DNA of 11,939 bases from Spirochaetaceae bacterium (GCA_031256815.1 JAIRPU010000105.1:1-11939), one strand, 5' to 3'. Shown: positions 1 through 7,205, counted from the first letter of the stretch. The notes: generated by a model from the letters alone, not told the origin. A program made the numbers and translations.

Positions 1-18
1 CCATTTCACCACGCCGGC
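1..18 (-). tRNA. 5' end of a tRNA, Leu-like (partial, runs off the window)
   Basis: Read on the minus strand, bases 18 to 1 give GCCGGCGTGGTGAAATGG. This fits the first 18-19 positions of a class II bacterial tRNA: a 7-base acceptor strand GCCGGCG, then T8 and G9, then the start of a D arm GTG-AAATGG with the conserved A14 and the GG pair of the D loop. The GTGGTGAAAT pattern is most typical of tRNA-Leu. The anticodon, variable arm and 3' half lie outside the window, so identity cannot be proven and a chance match is possible. It would lie 45 bases downstream of the DUF1015 stop codon, on the same strand. Confidence 0.5.
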
Positions 19-20
19 CT

Positions 21-56
21 AACTGTCTGTATTTAAAAATTGAAAAACAGGCAGTT
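21..56. other. Stem-loop between DUF1015 gene and tRNA-like sequence
   Basis: AACTGTCTGT (21-30) and ACAGGCAGTT (47-56) form a 10-position stem around a 16-base AT-rich loop. As plus-strand RNA all ten positions pair (one G-U). As minus-strand RNA one position is a C-A mismatch. No T-run follows the stem on either strand, so it is not a textbook intrinsic terminator. It could separate the DUF1015 transcript from the tRNA or be a processing site. Confidence 0.3.
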
Positions 57-63
57 CGATATT

Positions 64-1410
64 CTAGTAAAAAAGCTTTCTACATTCAAGATAGTATCTT
101 TTTTCGCAGGCAGCGCCCATAGAAAAACTCTTGCGCGGCAGCGGCCCGTTTTTTGCTATTGTTTCAAAAAGCCCGTCTTTTTTAAAAGGCGGCAGTATAA
201 TTCCGGCAGCGTCATCACGGGACAAGCTTATGCGGCAAAGTTCATCTGCATCATGCAAATAGTCCAGCGATGCGCTTTGTTTTTCGCGCAAAATATTTTG
301 CAAAACCGGCTCAAGCGCAACAGTTGCGGCAGCGCTGCCTTCACTTTCCAACAGCGCAAGTTTGAATCGCGAAATAAACGCATAGCGGTTTTTTCCGGCG
401 TTTTCTTCCGCAACAAGCTGATTTAAACGCTTAATATCTGTTTGAGGGCTAATGTTGAATTTGCCTGAGGCCTGCAATGCGGCAAGCGCATCTTCGGCAT
501 TTATTTTTAACAAGACCCTGTGAATAGGCTCGAATTTCAGCATTTCATCGTAAAGATTTACCACTTCTACAAGCGCATAACGCGCCCTGTGTTCGTTGTT
601 AAAATCAGGCGTGTTTTTATTTTCGGCCTTGTATTGTTCCCAAACGGTTTTAGCTGCGGCAAGAGAATGGTTGCCGTCTCCAACCGCAAACAAGAACGCG
701 TTATCCGCCCCAAATTTTGTTATGGAACTTCGGTAAAGATGATTCAATGTATCGCTGATAAAGTTCCAGTCGTTTTGACGGTACACAAGCCTGCCCTGCA
801 CCGAACCTCCATCTTTCATAAGCGCGCTTTTGTATATAATTGGAGCGTTATGCAGCAGCTTTTCAAACAGGCCCATAAGAAGATTTTCTTTATCGTCAAT
901 TAGAACGAGTATATGCGGAACTTCCAGCGGCGCTTTTGCGCGAATTTTAACGCGCGGCGGCAGGCGTTCTTCTATTGTGTCTTCTGTACACCGGATAATA
1001 GAGGTTGAATTTCGCTTCCAGTCGTATTTTTCAAGGTCAAGAGCCATAATAAAACCGCGCCGCACTCCGGATTTTATTGTGCGCTCCACAAATACTCCTG
1101 CCTTTCGCGATGGGGCAAGTACGGATGAAGTCTTATATTCATTTTTAATATATGAATCCATAGTCGCGTGAATAGCGCTGATGCGTTCATCGATGTTTTC
1201 GTCATTTAAATAAACTTCCGGAAATATAAGGCGCAGCGTAGAAGGAGAATCTCCAACATAATTGGCAACATCAAGCCAGTAGTCTCTGTCTTGCGTCCAT
1301 TGGTCACAAGCTATAACCGCCCATTTTTCAATGTTTACAGATGCGGCAGGCAGCGAAATTTCCGGGATTTTAACTCCAAGTTCAGCTAAACTAGCGGGAT
1401 TTACATTCAT
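64..1410 (-). CDS. DUF1015 family protein
   Basis: The 448-residue product is cytosolic-looking, with no signal peptide or membrane segment, and matches the widespread DUF1015 family, whose biochemical role I do not regard as established. Visible family hallmarks are the N-terminal PEISLPAASVNIEKWAVIAC segment (about 16-35) followed by DQWTQDRDYW, the central FAVGDGNHSLAAAK motif (about 241-254), and the C-terminal PLPRKSFSMG stretch (about 423-432). Length is normal for the family. The ATG at 1410 is chosen over an in-frame TTG at 1437. The protein from 1410 begins like spirochaete relatives, and a perfect TATAAT box (1421-1426) lies between the two codons. No Shine-Dalgarno precedes the ATG. 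The gene is divergent from the pabB fusion, and I see no functional link between them beyond the shared promoter region. Confidence 0.9.
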   Translation of the reverse strand: MNVNPASLAELGVKIPEISLPAASVNIEKWAVIACDQWTQDRDYWLDVANYVGDSPSTLRLIFPEVYLNDENIDERISAIHATMDSYIKNEYKTSSVLAPSRKAGVFVERTIKSGVRRGFIMALDLEKYDWKRNSTSIIRCTEDTIEERLPPRVKIRAKAPLEVPHILVLIDDKENLLMGLFEKLLHNAPIIYKSALMKDGGSVQGRLVYRQNDWNFISDTLNHLYRSSITKFGADNAFLFAVGDGNHSLAAAKTVWEQYKAENKNTPDFNNEHRARYALVEVVNLYDEMLKFEPIHRVLLKINAEDALAALQASGKFNISPQTDIKRLNQLVAEENAGKNRYAFISRFKLALLESEGSAAATVALEPVLQNILREKQSASLDYLHDADELCRISLSRDDAAGIILPPFKKDGLFETIAKNGPLPRKSFSMGAACEKRYYLECRKLFY

Positions 1411-1428
1411 AATTTGTGTTATTATACT
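1400..1428 (+). promoter_or_regulatory. Predicted sigma70-type promoter for the pabB fusion
   Basis: TTTACA (1400-1405), a 17-base spacer and TATACT (1423-1428) each match the consensus at five of six positions. The expected start near 1435 would give a leader of about 76 bases before the ATG at 1511. The -35 box lies inside the start of the DUF1015 gene, and the -10 box overlaps the opposite-strand -10 by four bases. Confidence 0.6.
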
Positions 1429-1450
1429 CCATAGCAAGTGTTTTTGTCTA
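1421..1450 (-). promoter_or_regulatory. Predicted sigma70-type promoter for the DUF1015 gene
   Basis: On the minus strand TAGACA (1450-1445), an 18-base spacer and a perfect TATAAT (1426-1421) form a strong-looking promoter. The expected transcription start at about 1413-1415 is only a few bases before the ATG at 1410, so the message would be leaderless or nearly so. This agrees with the absence of a Shine-Dalgarno. Confidence 0.65.
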
Positions 1451-1510
1451 TCGTTGTTTTAACTGCGTTTAAAAAAGATAAAAACCGCGCCGGCTGGCGT
1501 AAGGGTTGTT

Positions 1511-3175
1511 ATGCTTATATTCGGCAATATGTTATTTGACGCGCCGCTTAAAACAATAACGGCGTTTAACGCGGAGCAGTTTCGCGCCGCATTTTTGCTG
1601 CTGGAAAAATTACGCCATGATTATTTTATAGCAGGTTATGTGCGCTACGAAGCAAAAAATATTTTTTACGAAGACAGCGCAATTCAAAGCAGCCTGCCCC
1701 TGCTTTATTTTGAAGTTTTTAGCGAATATAAAAAATATAAAGAGAGTGCGGCCGCGCCGCTTTACCTTGATGTAAAAGTAAAAATTGGTTTTGATGAATA
1801 TAAAAACGCAATAGATAAAATTAAAAATGAAATTAAAAACGGCAATACATACGAAGTAAACTGGACGCATGATTTTACTGTAAACGCAGGAGATGCCAAT
1901 GCTGTTGAAGTATACAATTATCTTTTGCCAAAACAGCGCACTCCATATAATGCGTTTATTACAAACCGCTGGGAAAGCGTACTTTCATTTTCTCCGGAGC
2001 TGTTTTTTAGCATCGAAGAAGAAGGCGGCGTTGAGCGCATTGTTACAAAACCAATGAAGGGCACAATACGGCGAGGGCAGAACGAAGAGGAAGATACCGC
2101 GTTAAAACAATTCCTTATGAATGATGAAAAAAACCGCGCCGAAAATGTAATGATTGTAGATTTGCTGCGCAACGACCTGGGCCGTATTGCGCGTTTTGGC
2201 ACGGTCCGCGTACGGCAGCTTTTTGAAATAGAAACTCATCCTACATTGCATCAGATGACAAGCAGGATAGAGGCCGAATTAAACCCCAAAACCACGTTGT
2301 ACGAGCAGTTTAAGGCGCTGTTCCCCTGTGGTTCGGTAACGGGCGCGCCCAAATTAAGTACAATGAACATCATAGAAAAAACAGAAAGCGGCCCGCGCGG
2401 CGTCTATTGCGGCGCTATAGGACTTTTAACTCCGAGGGGGCATGGCAAGCGGCGCGCCCTTTGGTCTGTGCCTATTCGTATTTTGCAAAAAACATTTAAC
2501 GAAGAACACTGGCGTTATCGTTCCGGCGGCGCAATAGTTTGGGATTCAAATGCTGAAGATGAATATAAAGAAACTCTTGTAAAGGCGCGGTTTTTACAAA
2601 ATGATTTTTATCTTTTAGAAACGATGAAGTCGCAAAATCTAAAGATAGAGTTTTTTAAAGAACATCTTTTTCGTTTAAAAAAGTCGGCGGCTTATTTTGA
2701 TTTTATTTATAACGAAACGCTCGAAAATATAAAGCCGGATAAAGATGGAATACTGCGCCTGCTTCTTAAAAAGAACGGCGAATATAAAATTGAATACAGG
2801 CCGTTAGTGGAAAGCGCTAAAAATTATGTACGTCTTTCAAATATAAAAGTAGACAGCAGCGATATATTTCTTTATCATAAAACAACCTACAGGCCGCTTT
2901 TTAATTTAACTTATGACGATTATTACGATGAACTTTTTTGCAATGAACGCGGCGAGCTTACCGAAGGTTCACGTTCCAATATTTTAGTTGAGCTTGAAAA
3001 AAAACTTTATACGCCGCCGCTTTCCTGCGGTCTTTTGGACGGCATAATGCGCCGGCAGCTTTTAAATCAGGGGGAATGCGCCGAACGAATCTTGTACCCG
3101 CGCGACCTTGAAAAAGCCTCTAAAATTTTTTGCGTAAATTCAGTGCGCGGCATAAAAGAAGTGCGCTTTGTTTAA
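1511..3175 (+). CDS. pabB: Aminodeoxychorismate synthase component I fused to a PabC-like aminotransferase class IV domain
   Basis: This 554-residue fusion should make 4-amino-4-deoxychorismate from chorismate and, through its C-terminal half, eliminate pyruvate to give p-aminobenzoate for folate. The N-terminal chorismate-binding part (about 90-365) shows LSFSPELFF (158-166), KPMKGT (180-185, with K183 the expected covalent-intermediate lysine of PabB enzymes), LFPCGSVTGAPK (270-281) and SGGAIVWDSNAEDEYKETLVKA (338-359). The C-terminal part (about 375-554) is fold-type IV PLP-enzyme-like: HLFRLKKSA (385-393), K457 in YHKTTYR as probable PLP lysine, and NERGELTEGSRSNI (478-491) with TPPLSCGLLDGIMRR (501-515). 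The KGT lysine favours PabB over anthranilate synthase. AAGGG at 1501-1505 is a modest ribosome binding site five bases before the ATG. An in-frame ATG six codons on is the alternative start. No PabA glutaminase gene is in the window. Confidence 0.92.
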   Translation: MLIFGNMLFDAPLKTITAFNAEQFRAAFLLLEKLRHDYFIAGYVRYEAKNIFYEDSAIQSSLPLLYFEVFSEYKKYKESAAAPLYLDVKVKIGFDEYKNAIDKIKNEIKNGNTYEVNWTHDFTVNAGDANAVEVYNYLLPKQRTPYNAFITNRWESVLSFSPELFFSIEEEGGVERIVTKPMKGTIRRGQNEEEDTALKQFLMNDEKNRAENVMIVDLLRNDLGRIARFGTVRVRQLFEIETHPTLHQMTSRIEAELNPKTTLYEQFKALFPCGSVTGAPKLSTMNIIEKTESGPRGVYCGAIGLLTPRGHGKRRALWSVPIRILQKTFNEEHWRYRSGGAIVWDSNAEDEYKETLVKARFLQNDFYLLETMKSQNLKIEFFKEHLFRLKKSAAYFDFIYNETLENIKPDKDGILRLLLKKNGEYKIEYRPLVESAKNYVRLSNIKVDSSDIFLYHKTTYRPLFNLTYDDYYDELFCNERGELTEGSRSNILVELEKKLYTPPLSCGLLDGIMRRQLLNQGECAERILYPRDLEKASKIFCVNSVRGIKEVRFV

Positions 3176-3182
3176 AAAAGAA

Positions 3183-3207
3183 GCGCGGTTCATTTCCGCG
3201 CCCTTTT
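3183..3207 (+). terminator. GC hairpin with short T-run after the pabB fusion (terminator or attenuator)
   Basis: GCGCGG (3183-3188) and CCGCGC (3196-3201) form a perfect 6-bp all-GC stem with a 7-base loop, followed by CC and TTTT. A run of A (3174-3180) precedes it. It starts 8 bases after the fusion gene's TAA and ends just before the lipoprotein ATG at 3214. It could stop most pabB transcripts or throttle expression of the next gene. The four-T tract is short. Confidence 0.5.
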
Positions 3208-3213
3208 ACCGGT

Positions 3214-3567
3214 ATGAAGTGTTTTTTATTTATTGCGGCGCTGTGTTTGGCGGCCTGTATTTCCATGCCATTTGGCAAGCGTTACGAAGCCGGTATTTGG
3301 CGGGGGGAGGCGCGCGGATATTCCGGCGCTATTGTTGTTGATGTGGAAACGGACGAAACTTCCATACTCAACATAGAGATTGTAGAAGAGAGCGAAGATC
3401 CGTTTACAGGCGGCGAAGCTCTGCGCGAATTATTGGATACTGTGCTTGTAGAAGATTCTACAAATGTGGATGCAGTATCCGGCGCTACATATTCGAGCGA
3501 TGCTTTTTTAAGCGCGGTTCAGGAGGCATTAAAAAAAGCAAAGCGAAAAACGCCGGCGTCTGATTAG
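3214..3567 (+). CDS. Small lipoprotein with FMN-binding (flavinylation) domain
   Basis: The product is 117 residues from the ATG at 3214. An upstream in-frame ATG at 3130 would overlap the preceding gene and bury the signal peptide. The start MKCFLFIAALCLAAC is a classical lipoprotein signal with lipobox L-A-A-C and C15 as the lipidated cysteine, so the protein should be anchored in the envelope outside the cytoplasm. The rest is a single FMN-binding domain: a beta-rich segment (GIWRGEARGYSGAIVVDVE), then EDPFTGGEALRELLDTVL and DAVSGATYSS near the end. D86-A-V-S-G-A-T92 matches the Dxx(S/T)GAT site at which ApbE-type transferases attach FMN to the threonine, as in NqrC and RnfG. A role in extracytoplasmic electron transfer is inferred; no ApbE or redox partner is present here. 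No clear Shine-Dalgarno is seen. Confidence 0.8.
   Translation: MKCFLFIAALCLAACISMPFGKRYEAGIWRGEARGYSGAIVVDVETDETSILNIEIVEESEDPFTGGEALRELLDTVLVEDSTNVDAVSGATYSSDAFLSAVQEALKKAKRKTPASD
3546..3559 (-). terminator. Possible terminator downstream of radA
   Basis: On the minus strand, five bases past the radA TAA, the 10-base perfect palindrome ACGCCGGCGT (3559-3550) runs straight into T residues (complement of AAAAA, 3546-3550). The palindrome leaves little loop, so as a hairpin it is only a few base pairs, and termination efficiency is doubtful. It lies within the last codons of the lipoprotein gene on the other strand. Confidence 0.3.
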
Positions 3568-4949
3568 TTTTTTGGCTTTTGATATGCCGTGGAAAACAAC
3601 GAAGCTATTGCCTCTTTTAAATTTTTTATGACGATAGGATGTTCTTTTTCCGCTTCAGCATCTCCTCCAGGTCCAACAAAGCGTTCAAAGCCAAGGTTTT
3701 TTGCCGTTTTTATACGCTGTCCAAGCCGGCGCACAGGCATTACTTCGGCGGCAAGTGTTAGTTCGCCTGTAATTGCGGTGCGCAAAGGCAGCGGGATTCC
3801 TGTTCTTGCCGAATAAATACAGGCGGCAAGGGCAAGTTCCACGCCTACTTCGCTAACTCTAAGTCCGCCTGCCACATTTATATAAATGTCCTGCCCGTAA
3901 AGCTCCAGTCCAAGCGCTTTTTCAAGAGTGGCGGCAACGCGGGCTACCCTTGCGCCGTCAATCCTGTCGGAGTATACGCGGCTGTAAGCGCCTTTTGCAG
4001 GCACGGTTAAGGCCTGAAGCTCGACAAGCAATGTTCTTGTGCCTTCAAGCACCGCGGCGGTTGCTACGCCTGCCGGCAGTGAACCTTCGCGGCGTACAAG
4101 AAACAGAAGCGAAGGGTCTTCCACCGCGCTAAGCCCTTTTTCACCCATAGTCCATATTCCAATTTCGTCAACAGAACCGAATCTGTTTTTGGCGGCGCGC
4201 AGAAAACGGCTGTCCGTATCGCTTTGTTCAAAATACAGTACTGTATCGACCATGTGTTCCAGGGTTTTTGGACCGGCTATAACGCCGTCTTTTGTTACGT
4301 GCGCCACGAGGAAAAGCGCCGCGTCATGTTCTTTAACCCATGATATAAGTTCAAAAGAACAATACTTCATCTGATTTATGGTACCAGGAATTATACCCGC
4401 TTCCTGTGTCCAAAGTGTTTGAACAGAATCGACAATCACCATAACAGGCTTTAGCGATTCAAGCAGAGGCGTTATTTCTTCAAGATTGCCGGAGCAAAAA
4501 ATTTCGATTCGCCGGCAGCAGAGTTCCAGTCTGTCTGCGCGTAATTTGATTTGGCCGGCAGACTCTTCGCCTGAGATATACAGCACCCGCCCGTTTGAAG
4601 GCATCCAGGCTGCGGTCTGCAAAAGCAAAGTTGATTTGCCTATTCCTGGTTCGCCGCCTATTAACACAGATGAACGCCGCATTATACCGCCGCCAAGCAC
4701 ACGGTCAAGTTCTGCAATACCGGAAGAAAAGCGTGTGCCTTCTGAGGCCTCAACGGACGAAAGCGGCAGCGAAGCCGGCGGCTCGTGCCTGGCAATTCGG
4801 CCGCCCATAGCAGGAGAAGCGCTATCGGCGCTTGCCGTTGTTTCCAGCAGTGTATTCCATTCTCCGCAGTCAGGGCAGCGGCCAAGCCACTTGGGTTCTG
4901 TATGGCCGCAGGCTGAACAGCGAAAAACAATTTTTTTCTTGTTCTTCAT
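3564..4949 (-). CDS. radA: DNA repair protein RadA (Sms)
   Basis: RadA is a RecA-like ATPase that helps process recombination intermediates by driving branch migration. All hallmarks are present in this 461-residue protein: a C4 zinc finger C11-x2-C14 / C25-x2-C28 in CSACGHTEPKWLGRCPDC, the Walker A motif GGEPGIGKS (98-106), Walker B VMVIVDS (169-175), the RadA-specific KNRFG motif (254-258), and a C-terminal Lon-protease-like domain (about 290-455) with INVAGGLRVSEVGVELALA and ITGELTLAAEVMPVRRLGQRI. Length is normal. The ATG at 4949 lies directly before the zinc finger as in the family. It is the last gene of the TIGR03546-TIGR03545-radA operon, 21 bases after the TIGR03545 stop, and no good ribosome binding site is visible. 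Its 3' end overlaps the convergent lipoprotein gene by four bases. Confidence 0.97.
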   Translation of the reverse strand: MKNKKKIVFRCSACGHTEPKWLGRCPDCGEWNTLLETTASADSASPAMGGRIARHEPPASLPLSSVEASEGTRFSSGIAELDRVLGGGIMRRSSVLIGGEPGIGKSTLLLQTAAWMPSNGRVLYISGEESAGQIKLRADRLELCCRRIEIFCSGNLEEITPLLESLKPVMVIVDSVQTLWTQEAGIIPGTINQMKYCSFELISWVKEHDAALFLVAHVTKDGVIAGPKTLEHMVDTVLYFEQSDTDSRFLRAAKNRFGSVDEIGIWTMGEKGLSAVEDPSLLFLVRREGSLPAGVATAAVLEGTRTLLVELQALTVPAKGAYSRVYSDRIDGARVARVAATLEKALGLELYGQDIYINVAGGLRVSEVGVELALAACIYSARTGIPLPLRTAITGELTLAAEVMPVRRLGQRIKTAKNLGFERFVGPGGDAEAEKEHPIVIKNLKEAIASLFSTAYQKPKN

Positions 4950-4970
4950 ATAAGATGTAACATAGTCTGC

Positions 4971-7205
4971 TTAACGCCTTAAAAACCCTTTTAAGGCATC
5001 GTTTGCCGCGTTTGATGCCCGTTCTTTTGCATCTTCAATGGCGGCATTTGTTTTTTCTTCGGCGGCCGATTTTGCCTTGCGTTCCATTCCGGCAATTTTT
5101 TCGTTAAGCGTCTTTGAAAGCGTATCCAGCGCGGTTTTGTCGCCGCGGGCAGCCGCGGAAAGTGAATCAAGTTCCTTCTGGCCCATATTCACCTTTTCAA
5201 GATATGGAGTTAGCCGGTTTTTTAATTCTTTTTCTACAGCGGCAATCGCTTTGTTAATATATGCCGCCGCGGTTTTCTTTATCGCTTTAATAATAAGCTC
5301 GCCAATGTTTGTGTTTAACGAAAAATCGTCTTTTGCTTCGCTGTGAGCAAAATTCGCGTTAAGTTCGATAATGCCGGCCTCTCGGACTGCCTCGTCTATC
5401 GCGCCGGCAATGATGCCTTCGTCCGTGTTAATCTGCGGCTCGCGCACATTAACACCTGCGCCGGCGTCCCATGCGCCGGAACGCGCGCCGGAAGCGCTTA
5501 CATTAAAAGCGGCGCTGCCAGAAAAACCATTAACGCCAAGCTCTTTAATTCCGGCGTCAAGTTTTACAGGAAAGTTTTGAGCGTCTAAACTTGCATAAAA
5601 AAGCTCGTTTTTTGAAGCGCGAAGTTCGGCGCGGCCGTCAAAAGAGGCAAGCCTGCGCGCGCCGCCTTCTTCACCAACGCGCAAAGCAAGCGTAACGGGA
5701 GCGTTTATTAAATCCGGCTCTGAACTTACATTGCGCAGGTCAAATGAACCGTTCCAGCCTTCAATTGTAATATCAGTAGCAAGAATCCCCAAATAAAAAA
5801 ATGGATATTGAGGAGTTGGAAATTGAACATCCCGTCCTTTAAACCGCGCTTCCTTTGGTTTTTCGCTTTTTTTAGGGAGCATAGCCTGATACGCTTTAAT
5901 TTTTTCCAGCGCGGCAAGCGCGGTTTTGCCATATTCGATATACTGCAACGCCGTTCCGCTTAAAATTTCGCGTAAAACAGGGTCTAAAATCTGATGATAG
6001 CCCCCTTCTTTAAAGTCAACATAAGATTTTAAACGTTCAATATCGTCCGAAACGGCGGTTTCTGCGGATTTTTTTAGTTCAATAGCGGTTTTAACATCGG
6101 AATTTATTCCTTCCACTATGGTATTAACTTCATTTCTGGCGTTTTGCACGGCGTTATAAGCGGTTTTTGCGTCTTCTACAAGCTTTAAAAGGCGTACCAC
6201 CGTCTCCGGATTTTTAACATCCATACCGGCAAGGTTGAGTTCAAGAAAAGGTTTTGCCGCCGATTCTAATTCTAAAACACGTTTTTGCGCGGAATCGACG
6301 CGGCCCTTCCATTTTTCTTCTGTATTTGAAAAAAGCGAGATAGCGTCGTTATAAATCGCAAAAGAACGCATTTTACCGGTCTCGCGGTCAAGCAGCGCAG
6401 CCGCGTCAAATTTGCTAATATCGACAAGCGGCGGTTCCGCCGGTTTTGACGGCTTTTTTTGCCCATCAGCGCCGCCTGCGGCAAAACGGGCAAGCGCGCC
6501 TGAGGTTTTGCGGGCTGTTCCAAAACGAATACCGTCTGCTCTTATTTCTTCTATGTAAATTTTTCCACGAAGCACCGCCTGCGGCAAAAGCCTGAATTCT
6601 ATTCGGCTTAATTGAAACAGGTTTTGCATTGGACGCTCTTTATTTGCAACTGTTATGGAATCTATGCTAATTCTAAACCGCAAAAGATTTAACCTTAGTT
6701 TATCTACATCTGAGCGGGCTTCGAATAAATTTTCCAAAGCGCCTTCCAGCGCTCTTTCCAGCAGCGGGTTCATAAGTACTGTAAAAAAGAAAATTGCCCC
6801 TGCCACAGAAGCGGCGCAAATCGTAAGCGGAAGCGCTTTTACCGGCCATACACGGTTTTCTTTGATTGCTTTTGCAAGCATTTTAAGGCGCAACGCTTCT
6901 TTTTTGTCTAAATCTGCTTTAAGAACAAAAACTGCAACAACAGTTTGAGTTTTTATTCCGGCTGAAGCGCCTGCTGAGTCTTCGGCTGAAGTTTTTTCTG
7001 CCGTAGCGTCAACAGCGGATTTTCCGGCCTGGGCATCTTCTGGTAAAAGCACATATTTTCCACGTTCTTTTTTTGCCTGTTTTTGCATAAAAACAGCGCG
7101 CAAAAATTCCTGGTCGCTGCCTTGTTCAATGTAACGGATTATGTTTTTTTCAAACTGAGCGGCGGGAATTGGTTTTTTAAAAATAGCCGGTACTTTTATT
7201 GCCAT
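4971..7205 (-). CDS. TIGR03545 family membrane-anchored envelope protein, AsmA-like
   Basis: This 744-residue protein of unknown function resembles the TIGR03545 family, which typically sits next to a TIGR03546 gene in bacteria with outer membranes. Residues 1-120 should be cytoplasmic and include an Ala/Ser/Glu-rich linker (about 57-83). One membrane segment (about 124-146, LPLTICAASVAGAIFFFTVLM) follows. Residues 155-230 (LRFRISIDSITVANKERPMQNLFQLSRIEF, then LRGKIYIEEIRADGIRFG) look like the repeating beta strands of AsmA-type proteins. A predicted helical or coiled-coil block covers about 295-440, a second beta-rich region about 465-640, and another coiled coil about 650-740. This architecture suggests a periplasm-spanning protein, possibly in lipid transfer (inference). 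The start overlaps the upstream gene by 10 bases and has a good GAAGAGG ribosome binding site seven bases away, indicating translational coupling. Confidence 0.82.
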   Translation of the reverse strand: MAIKVPAIFKKPIPAAQFEKNIIRYIEQGSDQEFLRAVFMQKQAKKERGKYVLLPEDAQAGKSAVDATAEKTSAEDSAGASAGIKTQTVVAVFVLKADLDKKEALRLKMLAKAIKENRVWPVKALPLTICAASVAGAIFFFTVLMNPLLERALEGALENLFEARSDVDKLRLNLLRFRISIDSITVANKERPMQNLFQLSRIEFRLLPQAVLRGKIYIEEIRADGIRFGTARKTSGALARFAAGGADGQKKPSKPAEPPLVDISKFDAAALLDRETGKMRSFAIYNDAISLFSNTEEKWKGRVDSAQKRVLELESAAKPFLELNLAGMDVKNPETVVRLLKLVEDAKTAYNAVQNARNEVNTIVEGINSDVKTAIELKKSAETAVSDDIERLKSYVDFKEGGYHQILDPVLREILSGTALQYIEYGKTALAALEKIKAYQAMLPKKSEKPKEARFKGRDVQFPTPQYPFFYLGILATDITIEGWNGSFDLRNVSSEPDLINAPVTLALRVGEEGGARRLASFDGRAELRASKNELFYASLDAQNFPVKLDAGIKELGVNGFSGSAAFNVSASGARSGAWDAGAGVNVREPQINTDEGIIAGAIDEAVREAGIIELNANFAHSEAKDDFSLNTNIGELIIKAIKKTAAAYINKAIAAVEKELKNRLTPYLEKVNMGQKELDSLSAAARGDKTALDTLSKTLNEKIAGMERKAKSAAEEKTNAAIEDAKERASNAANDALKGFLRR
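4973..5000 (-). other. Strong stem-loop at the TIGR03545/radA junction
   Basis: On the minus strand GCCTTAAAA (4997-4989) pairs perfectly with TTTTAAGGC (4984-4976) over nine base pairs with a GGGT loop. Flanking bases add three pairs (U-G, A-U, G-U), giving about 12 bp in RNA. It comprises the last codons and part of the stop codon of TIGR03545 and ends some 23 bases before the radA ATG. No T-run follows, so it is better read as an intercistronic element (mRNA stabiliser, processing site or translational coupling/attenuation) than as an intrinsic terminator. Confidence 0.55.

Noticed and set aside
1411..1437. A TTG start nine codons upstream for the DUF1015 gene
   Set aside because: The perfect TATAAT box lies within this segment, so the codon would not be in the predicted transcript, and family members begin near the ATG at 1410.
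3130..3213. An upstream ATG that would extend the FMN lipoprotein by 28 residues
   Set aside because: It would overlap the pabB fusion by 46 bases, read through the GC hairpin, and place a basic 28-residue tail before a well-formed lipoprotein signal peptide.
4486..4953. A 155-codon open frame on the plus strand
   Set aside because: It is the reverse of the zinc-finger and Walker A region of radA. The conserved motifs are on the other strand.
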